The notes below the pieces were generated by a model, which saw only the letters and a list, made by a program, of their open reading frames with translations, was not told the DNA's origin and did no database searches. A DNA stretch of 17,076 nt, taken from the NCBI GenBank assembly GCA_036403035.1, contig DASWRT010000014.1:1-17076 (forward strand), read 5' to 3'. Position numbers and translations under genes: made by a program. Positions within the stretch are counted from its first letter, which is position 1. Every line of letters begins with the position of its first letter. Shown piece after piece: positions 6,204-12,995 of this stretch. The stretch comes from DASWRT01 sp036403035 (GTDB lineage Bacteria > Pseudomonadota > Alphaproteobacteria > ATCC43930 > CGMCC-115725).

Positions 6204-8344
6204 TGCGGCAGTTCGAACTCGTCGAGAAGGTCAAGTCCTACGACCCGGCCGCCGACGAGGACGCGCTCAACCGCGCCTACGTCTTCTCGATGAAGGCGCA
6301 CGGCTCGCAGAAGCGGGCTTCCGGCGATCCCTATTTCTCGCATCCGGTCGAGGTCGCGGGCCTGCTCGCGCAGATGAAGCTCGACTCGGCCTCGATCATC
6401 ACCGGTCTGCTGCACGACACGGTCGAGGACACGGTTGCGACCCTCGACGACATCGAGAGGTTCTTCGGCCCGGACATCGCGCGGCTCGTCGACGGCGTCA
6501 CCAAGCTGTCCCGGATCGAGCTGCAATCGGACCAGACCAAGCAGGCGGAGAACTTCCGCAAGCTCGTCCTCGCGATGTCCGAGGACATCCGCGTCCTGCT
6601 GGTCAAGCTCGCCGACCGGCTGCACAACATGCAGACGCTCCGCTACATCAAGAGCGAAGAGAAGCGGCGGCGCATCGCGCGCGAGACGATGGACATCTAC
6701 GCGCCGCTGGCCGAGCGCATCGGCATGAACCAGATGAAGGACGAGCTGGAAGACCTCGCCTTCGCCGAGCTTAATCCCGAAGCACGCCAGAGCATCCGGA
6801 CGCGGCTCGCCTTCCTGCGCGAGAAGGGCGGCGATCTGGTCAGCCGCATCATCGCCGAGTTGAGCGAGACGCTGTCGAAGGGCGGGGTCAAGGCGACCGT
6901 CTCCGGCCGCGAGAAGTCGGCTTACAGCATCTGGCGCAAGATGCAGCGCAAGAACGTCGGCTTCGAGCAGCTCTCGGACATTATGGCGTTCCGCGTCACG
7001 GTCGATTCGATCGAGCAGTGCTATCACGCGCTCGGCATCATCCACAGCCGCTACCCGGTCGTGCCGGGACGGTTCAAGGACTACATTTCGACGCCGAAGC
7101 CGAACAACTACAGTTCGCTGCATACCGGCGTGATCGGCCCCGAGCGGCAGCGCATCGAGATCCAGATCCGAACGCGCGACATGCACGCGGTCGCCGAGTT
7201 CGGCGTCGCCGCGCACTGGAGCTACAAGCAGGACGCCGGCAGGACCGAAGGCAAGCAGTACCGCTGGCTGCGCGAGCTGCTCGACATCCTGGAGCATGCC
7301 TCGAATCCCGAGGAATTCCTCGAACATACCAAGCTCGAGATGTTCCAGGATCAGGTCTTCTGCTTCACGCCCAAGGGCGACCTGATCGCGCTGCCGCGCG
7401 GCGCCACGCCCGTCGACTTCGCCTATGCCGTGCATTCGCAGGTCGGCGACACCTGCGTCGGCGCCCGCATCAACGGCCGTCTCGTGCCGCTGCGCACGCA
7501 GCTTCAGAACGGCGATCAGGTCGAGATCGTCACCTCGAAGGCGCAGACGCCGTCGCCGACCTGGGAGCGCTTCGTCGTCACCGGCAAGGCGCGCGCCCGC
7601 ATCCGCCGCTTCATCCGGACGCTGCAACGGGCGCAGTATCTCGATCTCGGCCGGTCGATCGTCCAGAAGGCATTCCGGCAGGACGGGCACGATTTCAGCG
7701 AGAAGGCGCTCGACGAAGTCCTGAAGTCCTTCAACGTCGCGAGCGTAGACGACCTGTTCGTCGCGGTGGGCGAGGGCAACGTGACCGGCCGCGAGGTGGT
7801 GAACGCGGTCTACCCGGCGGCCAAGGCCGAGCAGCGCGCAGCCAAGGTGGTGCCGCTGGCGCGCTCCCGCGGCAGCAAGTCGCGGTCGGACATGGCGGTG
7901 CCGATCCGCGGCCTCATTCCCGGCATGGCCGTGCATTTCGCGGGATGCTGCCACCCGCTGCCCGGCGACCGGATCGTCGGGATCGTGACGACCGGTAAGG
8001 GCGTCACGATCCACACGATCGACTGCGAGACGCTGGAGAGCTTCGCCGAAACGCCCGAACGCTGGCTCGACGTGGCTTGGAACAGCGGCGAGGCGGATAC
8101 CGTCGCGCATGTCGGCCGGATCAACGTCACGCTCGGCAACGAGGCTGGCAGTCTCGGCAGCCTCACGACCGTCATCGGCAAGAACGGCGGCAACATTACC
8201 AATCTCAAGATCACCAACCGTTCGCCGGACTTCTTCGAGATCCTGGTCGATATCGAGGTGCAGGACGTCCGGCATCTCACCAACATCATCGCCGCGCTAC
8301 GCGCAACGCCGGTCATCAACTCCGTCGATCGCGCCCGCGGCTGA
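6200..8344 (+). CDS. rsh: Bifunctional (p)ppGpp synthetase/hydrolase (RelA/SpoT homolog)
   Basis: Makes (p)ppGpp from ATP and GDP/GTP and degrades it, the hub of the stringent response. The 714 residues have the full long-RSH layout. The HD hydrolase (about 20-200) has intact metal and catalytic residues: His48, His72-Asp73, Glu76-Asp77 and Asp139 in KLADRLHN. The synthetase (about 230-345) has GREKSAYSIWRKM (236-248), Asp260 and Glu320 in EIQIRT, and RFKD (291-294), the RxKD form typical of bifunctional rather than synthetase-only enzymes. TGS (about 384-446), a Cys-rich linker (Cys583, Cys584, Cys609) and a C-terminal ACT domain (about 640-710) follow. GAGGAG (6185-6190) is 9 nt before ATG 6200; ATG 6203 is an alternative. 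It is the only RSH in the window. Confidence 0.97.
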   Translation: MMRQFELVEKVKSYDPAADEDALNRAYVFSMKAHGSQKRASGDPYFSHPVEVAGLLAQMKLDSASIITGLLHDTVEDTVATLDDIERFFGPDIARLVDGVTKLSRIELQSDQTKQAENFRKLVLAMSEDIRVLLVKLADRLHNMQTLRYIKSEEKRRRIARETMDIYAPLAERIGMNQMKDELEDLAFAELNPEARQSIRTRLAFLREKGGDLVSRIIAELSETLSKGGVKATVSGREKSAYSIWRKMQRKNVGFEQLSDIMAFRVTVDSIEQCYHALGIIHSRYPVVPGRFKDYISTPKPNNYSSLHTGVIGPERQRIEIQIRTRDMHAVAEFGVAAHWSYKQDAGRTEGKQYRWLRELLDILEHASNPEEFLEHTKLEMFQDQVFCFTPKGDLIALPRGATPVDFAYAVHSQVGDTCVGARINGRLVPLRTQLQNGDQVEIVTSKAQTPSPTWERFVVTGKARARIRRFIRTLQRAQYLDLGRSIVQKAFRQDGHDFSEKALDEVLKSFNVASVDDLFVAVGEGNVTGREVVNAVYPAAKAEQRAAKVVPLARSRGSKSRSDMAVPIRGLIPGMAVHFAGCCHPLPGDRIVGIVTTGKGVTIHTIDCETLESFAETPERWLDVAWNSGEADTVAHVGRINVTLGNEAGSLGSLTTVIGKNGGNITNLKITNRSPDFFEILVDIEVQDVRHLTNIIAALRATPVINSVDRARG

Positions 8345-8363
8345 GAAGGAGGAGATACGGACG

Positions 8364-9140
8364 ATGACGGCGGTTTCTCTCCCGCACCTCAGGCTCGGCA
8401 TCAACATCGATCACGTGGCCACCGTGCGGAACGCCCGCAGCGGACGGCATCCCGATCCGCTGCGCGCCGCGAAGCTCGCCGCCGAAGCCGGAGCGGACGG
8501 CATCACCGCGCACCTGCGCGAGGACCGGCGGCACATCGTCGACGACGACATCGCCCGTCTCGTCCGCGAGGTCGCGCTGCCGCTGAATCTCGAGATGGCG
8601 GCCACCGACGAGATGCTCGCGATCGCCCTCATGCATCGGCCGCACGCCGCCTGTCTCGTGCCGGAGCGCCGCGCCGAGCTGACGACGGAGGGCGGTCTCG
8701 ACGTCGTCGGGCGCTCCGCCGAGATCGCGCCGGTGGTCGCGCGGCTCGTCGATGCGGGCGTCCGCGTGTCGCTCTTCATCGACCCGGAACCTGCCCAGCT
8801 CGACGCGGCGCGTGCAGTGGGCGCACCGGTCGTCGAACTGCATACCGGCGCTTATTGCGACGCCGAGGCCGGCGGCGAGCGCGAGCGGGAGCTGGCGCGC
8901 ATCGTCGCCGCGGCGAAGCATGCGGCGGCGATCGGACTGGAGTGCCACGCCGGCCACGGGCTCTCCTTCGAGAATGTAGGTCCCGTCGCCGCGATCCCGA
9001 CCGTCGTCGAGCTGAATATCGGTCATTTCCTCGTCGGCGAGGCGATCTTCGCCGGGCTCGGCGCAGCCATCCGGCGGATGCGCGAGCTGATGGACGCCGC
9101 ACGGGGCGGAGCCGCCGCAGGGAGCACGGCTCGGGCATGA
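8364..9140 (+). CDS. pdxJ: Pyridoxine 5'-phosphate synthase PdxJ
   Basis: Closes the pyridine ring from 1-deoxyxylulose 5-phosphate and 3-amino-2-oxopropyl phosphate in the DXP-dependent vitamin B6 pathway, in the cytoplasm. The 258 residues form a TIM barrel of normal length. Visible are LGINIDHVATVRNAR (11-25), ITAHLREDRRHI with His50 and His57 (47-58), NLEMA with Glu77, and HAGHGL (195-200) with His198, matching the catalytic and phosphate-binding sites of the E. coli enzyme. The ATG at 8364 has a strong AAGGAGGAG ribosome site (8346-8354), only 19 nt after the rsh stop, so the genes are probably cotranscribed. The stop overlaps the acpS start by ATGA. The pdxJ-acpS pairing is common in proteobacteria. 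Confidence 0.97.
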   Translation: MTAVSLPHLRLGINIDHVATVRNARSGRHPDPLRAAKLAAEAGADGITAHLREDRRHIVDDDIARLVREVALPLNLEMAATDEMLAIALMHRPHAACLVPERRAELTTEGGLDVVGRSAEIAPVVARLVDAGVRVSLFIDPEPAQLDAARAVGAPVVELHTGAYCDAEAGGERERELARIVAAAKHAAAIGLECHAGHGLSFENVGPVAAIPTVVELNIGHFLVGEAIFAGLGAAIRRMRELMDAARGGAAAGSTARA

Positions 9141-9562
9141 TCATCGGCATCGGCAGCGATCTCATCGACATCACCCGGATCGAGCGCACGCTGATGCGCT
9201 TCGGCGACCGGTTCCTCCTGCGCATCTTCACCGAGACCGAGCGCCACCGCTCCGACCGGCGCGCCAACCGCGCCGCGAGCTACGCCATGCGCTACGCGGC
9301 CAAGGAAGCCTGCGCCAAGGCGCTCGGCACGGGGTTCCGCTGCGGCGTGTTCTGGCGCGACCTCGGCGTCGTCAACCTGCCCTCGGGCAGGCCGACGCTC
9401 CAGCTCACCGGCGGTGCGCTTGCCCGGCTGGAAGCGATCACGCCGCCGGGCATGCGGGCGCGGATCGATCTGACCATCACCGACGAGCCGCCGCTGGCTC
9501 AGGCCATGGTCATCATTACCGCGGTTCACATGCATGACGGCGGCAGCCCTGCCTATGCTTGA
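9137..9562 (+). CDS. acpS: Holo-[acyl-carrier-protein] synthase AcpS
   Basis: Moves 4'-phosphopantetheine from CoA to the serine of apo-ACP and so activates fatty acid synthesis. The 141 residues fit the family. The N-terminal IIGIGSDLIDITRIE (2-16) carries metal-binding Asp8, and YAAKEACAKALGTG (53-66) carries Glu57 and the CoA-binding lysine region. The usual LTPAE block appears as FTETE (31-35). The start is ATG 9137, overlapping the pdxJ stop as ATGA; a GGGAGC about 12 nt upstream may serve as ribosome site together with coupling. The stop lies within a few bases of a short ORF that bridges to lepB. Confidence 0.96.
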   Translation: MIIGIGSDLIDITRIERTLMRFGDRFLLRIFTETERHRSDRRANRAASYAMRYAAKEACAKALGTGFRCGVFWRDLGVVNLPSGRPTLQLTGGALARLEAITPPGMRARIDLTITDEPPLAQAMVIITAVHMHDGGSPAYA

Positions 9563-9644
9563 CTTCACGGGGGCGCGGCTCGATCTTGCCGGCGCGCGAG
9601 GCAATCCGCTCCGCCTCCGTCTTTTCGAGGAATCCGCCGCTTGA
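9555..9644 (+). CDS. Possible 29-codon small ORF bridging acpS and lepB
   Basis: An ATG at 9555, eight bases before the end of acpS in another frame, opens 29 codons that end with TGA at 9642-9644. The last base of this stop is the first base of the lepB ATG (TGATG). The peptide is Leu/Arg/Ala-rich with an acidic end and matches no family I know. No strong ribosome site is present; reinitiation after acpS would be needed. Third-position G/C is roughly two thirds, lower than in neighbouring genes, which argues for caution. Confidence 0.2.
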   Translation: MLDFTGARLDLAGARGNPLRLRLFEESAA

Positions 9645-10405
9645 TGGAAACCCTGACCAAGAGCAAGAGCAGCAGCAGCGGCGGCGGTATCGTCGATACG
9701 GTGAAGACCGTCCTCTATGCCATCATCATCGCGCTTTTCGTGCGGACGGTGGCCTATGAGCCCTTTAACATCCCGTCCGGGTCGATGGTCCCGACACTGC
9801 TGGTCGGCGATTATCTGTTCGTCTCGAAATTCTCGTACGGATACAGCCGGTACTCGCTGCCGTTCGGATTGCCGTTGATTCCCGGCCGGATCTTCTTCCA
9901 TCAGCCCGAACGCGGCGACGTCGCCGTGTTCAAGCTGCCGAAGGACAACTCGACCGACTACATCAAGCGCGTGATCGGGCTTCCCGGCGACCGCATCCAG
10001 GTCAAGAACGGGCTGCTCTACATCAACGACGTGCCGGTCAAGCGCGAGCGCATCGAGGACTACATCTATCGCGAGGGGCCGAACCCGTTCCGGGCCGCGC
10101 AATACATCGAGACGCTGCCGAACGGGAAGAAGCACCGCATCATCGAGCTGAGCGACAACGCGCCGTTCGATAACACGCCCGTTTTCGAGGTGCCGCCCGG
10201 CCATTACTTCATGATGGGCGACAACCGCGACAACTCGCTGGACAGCCGCGCTCCCGAGGGAGGGGTCGGCTACGTTCCGGCGGAGAACCTCGTCGGGCGC
10301 GCTGAATTCATCTTCTTCTCGACGGATGGAGCGGCGCGGCTCTGGGAGTTGTGGAAGTGGCCGTTCACGATCCGGTACGACCGGCTGCTCGACGGGATCC
10401 ACTGA
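9644..10405 (+). CDS. lepB: Signal peptidase I
   Basis: Inner-membrane Ser/Lys protease that removes signal peptides from secreted proteins, such as the transglycosylase and the periplasmic binding protein of this window. The 253 residues show one N-terminal membrane segment (about 17-37), box B PSGSMVPTL with catalytic Ser47, box D DYIKRVIGLPGD with general base Lys108, and box E GDNRDNSLDSR (192-202). The chain lacks the second N-terminal membrane segment of E. coli LepB, as usual for alphaproteobacteria. The start is set at ATG 9644 with GAGGAA (9627-9632) 11 nt upstream; TTG 9641, in frame, is also possible and would add one residue. The lepB-rnc-era order is conserved in many bacteria. 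The stop lies inside or next to the rnc start region. Confidence 0.96.
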   Translation: METLTKSKSSSSGGGIVDTVKTVLYAIIIALFVRTVAYEPFNIPSGSMVPTLLVGDYLFVSKFSYGYSRYSLPFGLPLIPGRIFFHQPERGDVAVFKLPKDNSTDYIKRVIGLPGDRIQVKNGLLYINDVPVKRERIEDYIYREGPNPFRAAQYIETLPNGKKHRIIELSDNAPFDNTPVFEVPPGHYFMMGDNRDNSLDSRAPEGGVGYVPAENLVGRAEFIFFSTDGAARLWELWKWPFTIRYDRLLDGIH

Positions 10406-11160
10406 CGACGGACGCGGCCGCCGTCGCCGAGCGCCTAGCGCCGGTGCTCGGCCACTCCTTCGCGGACCCGGCGCTCCTCGTCGAGGCACTGACCCACGGC
10501 AGCGCCGCGTCTCCGGGCCGCAAGGCGTACGAGCGTCTGGAGTTCCTCGGCGACCGCGTGCTCGGCCTCGTCGTCGCGGAGGCGCTGTGGCGGCGCTTCC
10601 CCGACGATGCGGAGGGGCCGCTGACGCGCCGGCACACGCAGCTCGTCCGGCGGGAGACGCTGTCCGTCGTCGGCCGCGACGCCGGGCTCGCGGCGTACAT
10701 CATCCTGTCGCCGGGCGAGGACGCCGCCGCGACGCGCGAGAACGCGAGCCTGCTGGCCGACGTCGTCGAGGCGGTGATCGCCGCCCTCTATCTCGATGGC
10801 GGGCTCGATGCCGCCGCGCGCTTCATCCGCCGTTTCTGGGAGGAACGGATCGGTGACGAGGCGACGCCGCCGCGCGACGCGAAGACGGCGCTCCAGGAGT
10901 GGACGCAGGCGCGCAATCTCGGCCTGCCGCGCTACGAGACCGTGGAGATTACAGGGCCGGCGCACCGCCGGGTCTTCACCACGGCGGCGGTGGTCGGCGA
11001 CGAGCAGGCGCTCGGCACCGGTCCGTCGAAGCGCGCCGCGGAGACGGAGGCCGCCACGGCTCTGCTCGCCCGCATTACCGGCACGTCGCCGGGCAGCGGT
11101 ACTACCGATGGTAATAAGCGGCGGCGCGGCCGCCGCCGGGCAGCGAAGGAGAAGGCATGA
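10357..11160 (+). CDS. rnc: Ribonuclease III
   Basis: Double-strand-specific endoribonuclease for rRNA precursor processing and mRNA turnover. Counting from GTG 10357 the product is 267 residues. The catalytic domain carries ERLEFLGDRVLG (Glu62, Asp66) and LLADVVEAVIAALYLDGG (Asp135, Glu138), so all four metal ligands are present. The dsRNA-binding domain is at about 173-238 (DAKTALQEWTQARNLGLPRY to GPSKRAAETEAATALL). A basic Lys/Arg-rich tail follows. The start is uncertain: GTG 10357 has GGGAG (10344-10348) at 8 nt but overlaps lepB by 49 nt; GTG 10351 is too close to that site; CTG 10402 would give the CTGA form of a stop-start overlap. The stop overlaps the era start by ATGA. Confidence 0.95.
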   Translation: MAVHDPVRPAARRDPLTTDAAAVAERLAPVLGHSFADPALLVEALTHGSAASPGRKAYERLEFLGDRVLGLVVAEALWRRFPDDAEGPLTRRHTQLVRRETLSVVGRDAGLAAYIILSPGEDAAATRENASLLADVVEAVIAALYLDGGLDAAARFIRRFWEERIGDEATPPRDAKTALQEWTQARNLGLPRYETVEITGPAHRRVFTTAAVVGDEQALGTGPSKRAAETEAATALLARITGTSPGSGTTDGNKRRRGRRRAAKEKA

Positions 11161-12086
11161 CCGACACCGGCAGCGACGCCGGCAACGTCGCCACGGCGAC
11201 GCGCTGCGGCTACGTCGCTCTTGTCGGCGCGCCGAATGCCGGCAAGTCGACCCTGCTCAACGCCCTGGTCGGCGCCAAGGTCTCGATCGTCTCGCCGAAG
11301 GTGCAGACGACACGGAGCCGCGTGCTCGGCATTGCCGTGCAGGACGGGTCGCAGATGATCTTCGTCGACACGCCGGGCATCTTCCGGCCGCGCCGGCGGC
11401 TGGAGCGCGCGATGGTCGCTGCCGCCTGGGCCGGAGTGGGCGATGCCGACGTGATCGTCCTCGTCGTCGACTCGGTGCGCGGCATCGATCCGGATACGCA
11501 GCGGATCGTCGACGACCTCGCCGCCGCCGGCCGCCGCGCCGTGCTTGCGCTCACCAAGGTCGACAAGGTGAAGCGGGAGACGCTGCTTGGCCTCGCCGAT
11601 CAGTTGTCCCGAATCGGCATCTTCGATCCGGTCTTCATGGTTTCGGGCGTCACCGGCAGCGGCGTCGGCGATCTGCGCACGCATCTCGCGGCGGCGGTGC
11701 CCGAGGGGCCGTGGCTGTTTCCGGAGGATCAGCTCTCCGACATGCCGCAGCGCCTGCTGGCGGCCGAAATCACGCGCGAGCAGGTGTTCCTGCAACTGCA
11801 CGACGAACTGCCCTATGCCTCGACGGTCGAGACCGAGTCATGGGAGGAGTTCGGCGACGGCAGCGCCAAGATCTCGCAGACGATCTACGTTCAGCGCGAC
11901 ACGCAGAAGGCGATCGTGCTGGGGCAGGGCGGCCGGCAGATCAAGCGGATCGGCGCCCGCGCCCGGCAGGAGCTTGAGACGGTGTTCGGCCACCGCGTCC
12001 ATCTCTTCCTGTTCGTCAAGGTCCGAGAGAACTGGACCGAGGACCGGGAGCGCTATGAGGCAATGCGCCTCGATTTCGACAGCTGA
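11157..12086 (+). CDS. era: GTPase Era, 30S assembly factor
   Basis: Binds the 3' end of 16S rRNA and acts as a checkpoint in 30S maturation; membrane-associated in part. The 309 residues contain G1 GAPNAGKS (24-31), the switch region with QTTRSR (50-55), G3 DTPG (71-74), G4 TKVD (133-136) and a G5-like SGV at about 163-165. The C-terminal KH domain has the GQGG loop at 256-259 in IVLGQGGRQIKRIG. G4 starts with Thr where most Era proteins have Asn, and G5 is SGV rather than SAL; both are tolerated in some GTPases. ATG 11157 overlaps the rnc stop by ATGA, and GAAGGAGAAGG just upstream supplies a good ribosome site. RNase III and Era act on the same rRNA maturation path. Confidence 0.97.
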   Translation: MTDTGSDAGNVATATRCGYVALVGAPNAGKSTLLNALVGAKVSIVSPKVQTTRSRVLGIAVQDGSQMIFVDTPGIFRPRRRLERAMVAAAWAGVGDADVIVLVVDSVRGIDPDTQRIVDDLAAAGRRAVLALTKVDKVKRETLLGLADQLSRIGIFDPVFMVSGVTGSGVGDLRTHLAAAVPEGPWLFPEDQLSDMPQRLLAAEITREQVFLQLHDELPYASTVETESWEEFGDGSAKISQTIYVQRDTQKAIVLGQGGRQIKRIGARARQELETVFGHRVHLFLFVKVRENWTEDRERYEAMRLDFDS

Positions 12087-12126
12087 GCTCGCCGCGGGCA
12101 GATGCGCGCCTGCATTCGCAAGAAGT

Positions 12127-12141
12127 GAACGAAAAGGGAAC
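12127..12141. promoter_or_regulatory. LexA-type SOS box ahead of recO-parC
   Basis: GAAC (12127-12130), seven bases (GAAAAGG) and GAAC (12138-12141) match exactly the direct-repeat LexA operator of alphaproteobacteria, GTTC-N7-GTTC, read on the other strand. The spacer is A/T-rich in the middle, as in known boxes. It lies in the noncoding era-recO gap, about 78 nt before recO and just upstream of the candidate recO promoter. Binding has not been tested; the match is from sequence only. Confidence 0.6.
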
Positions 12142-12148
12142 AAATTCG

Positions 12149-12177
12149 CTGCAATTTAACCCTTCGCTTCTTATATT
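12149..12177 (+). promoter_or_regulatory. Candidate recO promoter
   Basis: TATATT (12172-12177) is a good -10 in an AT-rich patch. Seventeen bases upstream the -35 position reads CTGCAA (12149-12154), a poor match. The rpoZ promoter candidate has the same TATATTG. The distance to the recO start is about 41 nt. Confidence 0.35.
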
Positions 12178-12218
12178 GCGGTTGCCCATCTGCTTTACGT
12201 GCCCTTGAGGCCTGCGCT

Positions 12219-12995
12219 TTGGACTGGACGGACGACGCGATCGTGCTTTCGGCGCAGCGCCATGGTGAGAACTCCCTCGTCGTGACGCTGCTGACGGCGT
12301 CGCACGGCCGCCACGCCGGTCTCGTGCGCGGCGGGCAGAGCGCCCGGAGCCGCGGCACGTGGCAGACCGGCAATCGCGCCCTTGTCCGCTGGGGCGCACG
12401 GCTCGCGGAGCATCTGGGGACGCTGACCGGCGAACTGGCGCACAGTCCGCTCGCCACTCTGCTCGACGAGCCGGACCGGCTCGCCGCGCTCGCCGCCGCC
12501 GCGGCGGTCGCCGAGGTGGCGCTGCCCGACCGCGAGCCGTGTCCCGGCGCCTACGAGAGCGTCGACGCGCTGCTCCACGCGGTCGAGCGGCAGTCCGACT
12601 GGGCGGAGCGGTACGTCGCGTGGGAACTGGCGCTGCTCGGCGAGCTTGGCTTCGGGCTCGACCTGTCGAGCTGCGCCGCGACCGGCACGACCGGCAACCT
12701 CACCTACGTCTCTCCGAAGAGCGGACGCGCCGTGTCGCGCGAGGCGGGGCAGCCTTATGCCGACAAGCTGCTCCCCTTGCCTCGATTCCTGGCGCAGCCT
12801 GGGGTGAATGCGCCCGCCGAGCCGGCCGCGCTCGTCGACGGGATGTTCCTGACCGGCTATTTCCTGCGGCACCACGTTCTGCACGACCGGCCATTGCCGG
12901 CTGCACGCGAGCGGCTGATTGACCGCTTCCGCCGGATGGTCGCAATATCCGGCGGCGGCTCCTCCGTACCCGACACGATTAGCAGTCTGACATGA
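12219..12995 (+). CDS. recO: DNA repair protein RecO
   Basis: Loads RecA on SSB-coated DNA with RecR in the RecFOR pathway and anneals complementary strands. The 258 residues show an N-terminal OB fold (about 1-80, with DDAIVLSAQRHGENSLVVTLLT and HGRHAGLVRGG) and a helical C-terminal domain with YVAWELALLGELGFGLDLSSC (132-152) and TYVSPKSGRAVS (162-173). Only Cys108 and Cys152 are present, so the four-Cys zinc site of some RecO proteins is absent, as is usual in many proteobacteria. The start is TTG 12219, with GAGG (12207-12210) 8 nt upstream; no better ATG exists near the conserved N-terminus. The stop overlaps parC as ATGA. The rare start codon may lower expression. The upstream SOS box suggests damage control. 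Confidence 0.93.
   Translation: MDWTDDAIVLSAQRHGENSLVVTLLTASHGRHAGLVRGGQSARSRGTWQTGNRALVRWGARLAEHLGTLTGELAHSPLATLLDEPDRLAALAAAAAVAEVALPDREPCPGAYESVDALLHAVERQSDWAERYVAWELALLGELGFGLDLSSCAATGTTGNLTYVSPKSGRAVSREAGQPYADKLLPLPRFLAQPGVNAPAEPAALVDGMFLTGYFLRHHVLHDRPLPAARERLIDRFRRMVAISGGGSSVPDTISSLT

Noticed and set aside
5195..8275. Very long minus-strand open frame of over 1000 codons opposite folK, rpoZ and rsh
   Set aside because: It is antisense to three clearly real genes, its product is low-complexity Arg/Ala/Leu/Asp-rich with no domain, and GC-rich codon use on the plus strand leaves few stops in the mirror frame.
9023..10489. 488-codon minus-strand open frame opposite pdxJ end, acpS and lepB
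   Set aside because: It crosses three real genes and has no recognisable domain or ribosome site.
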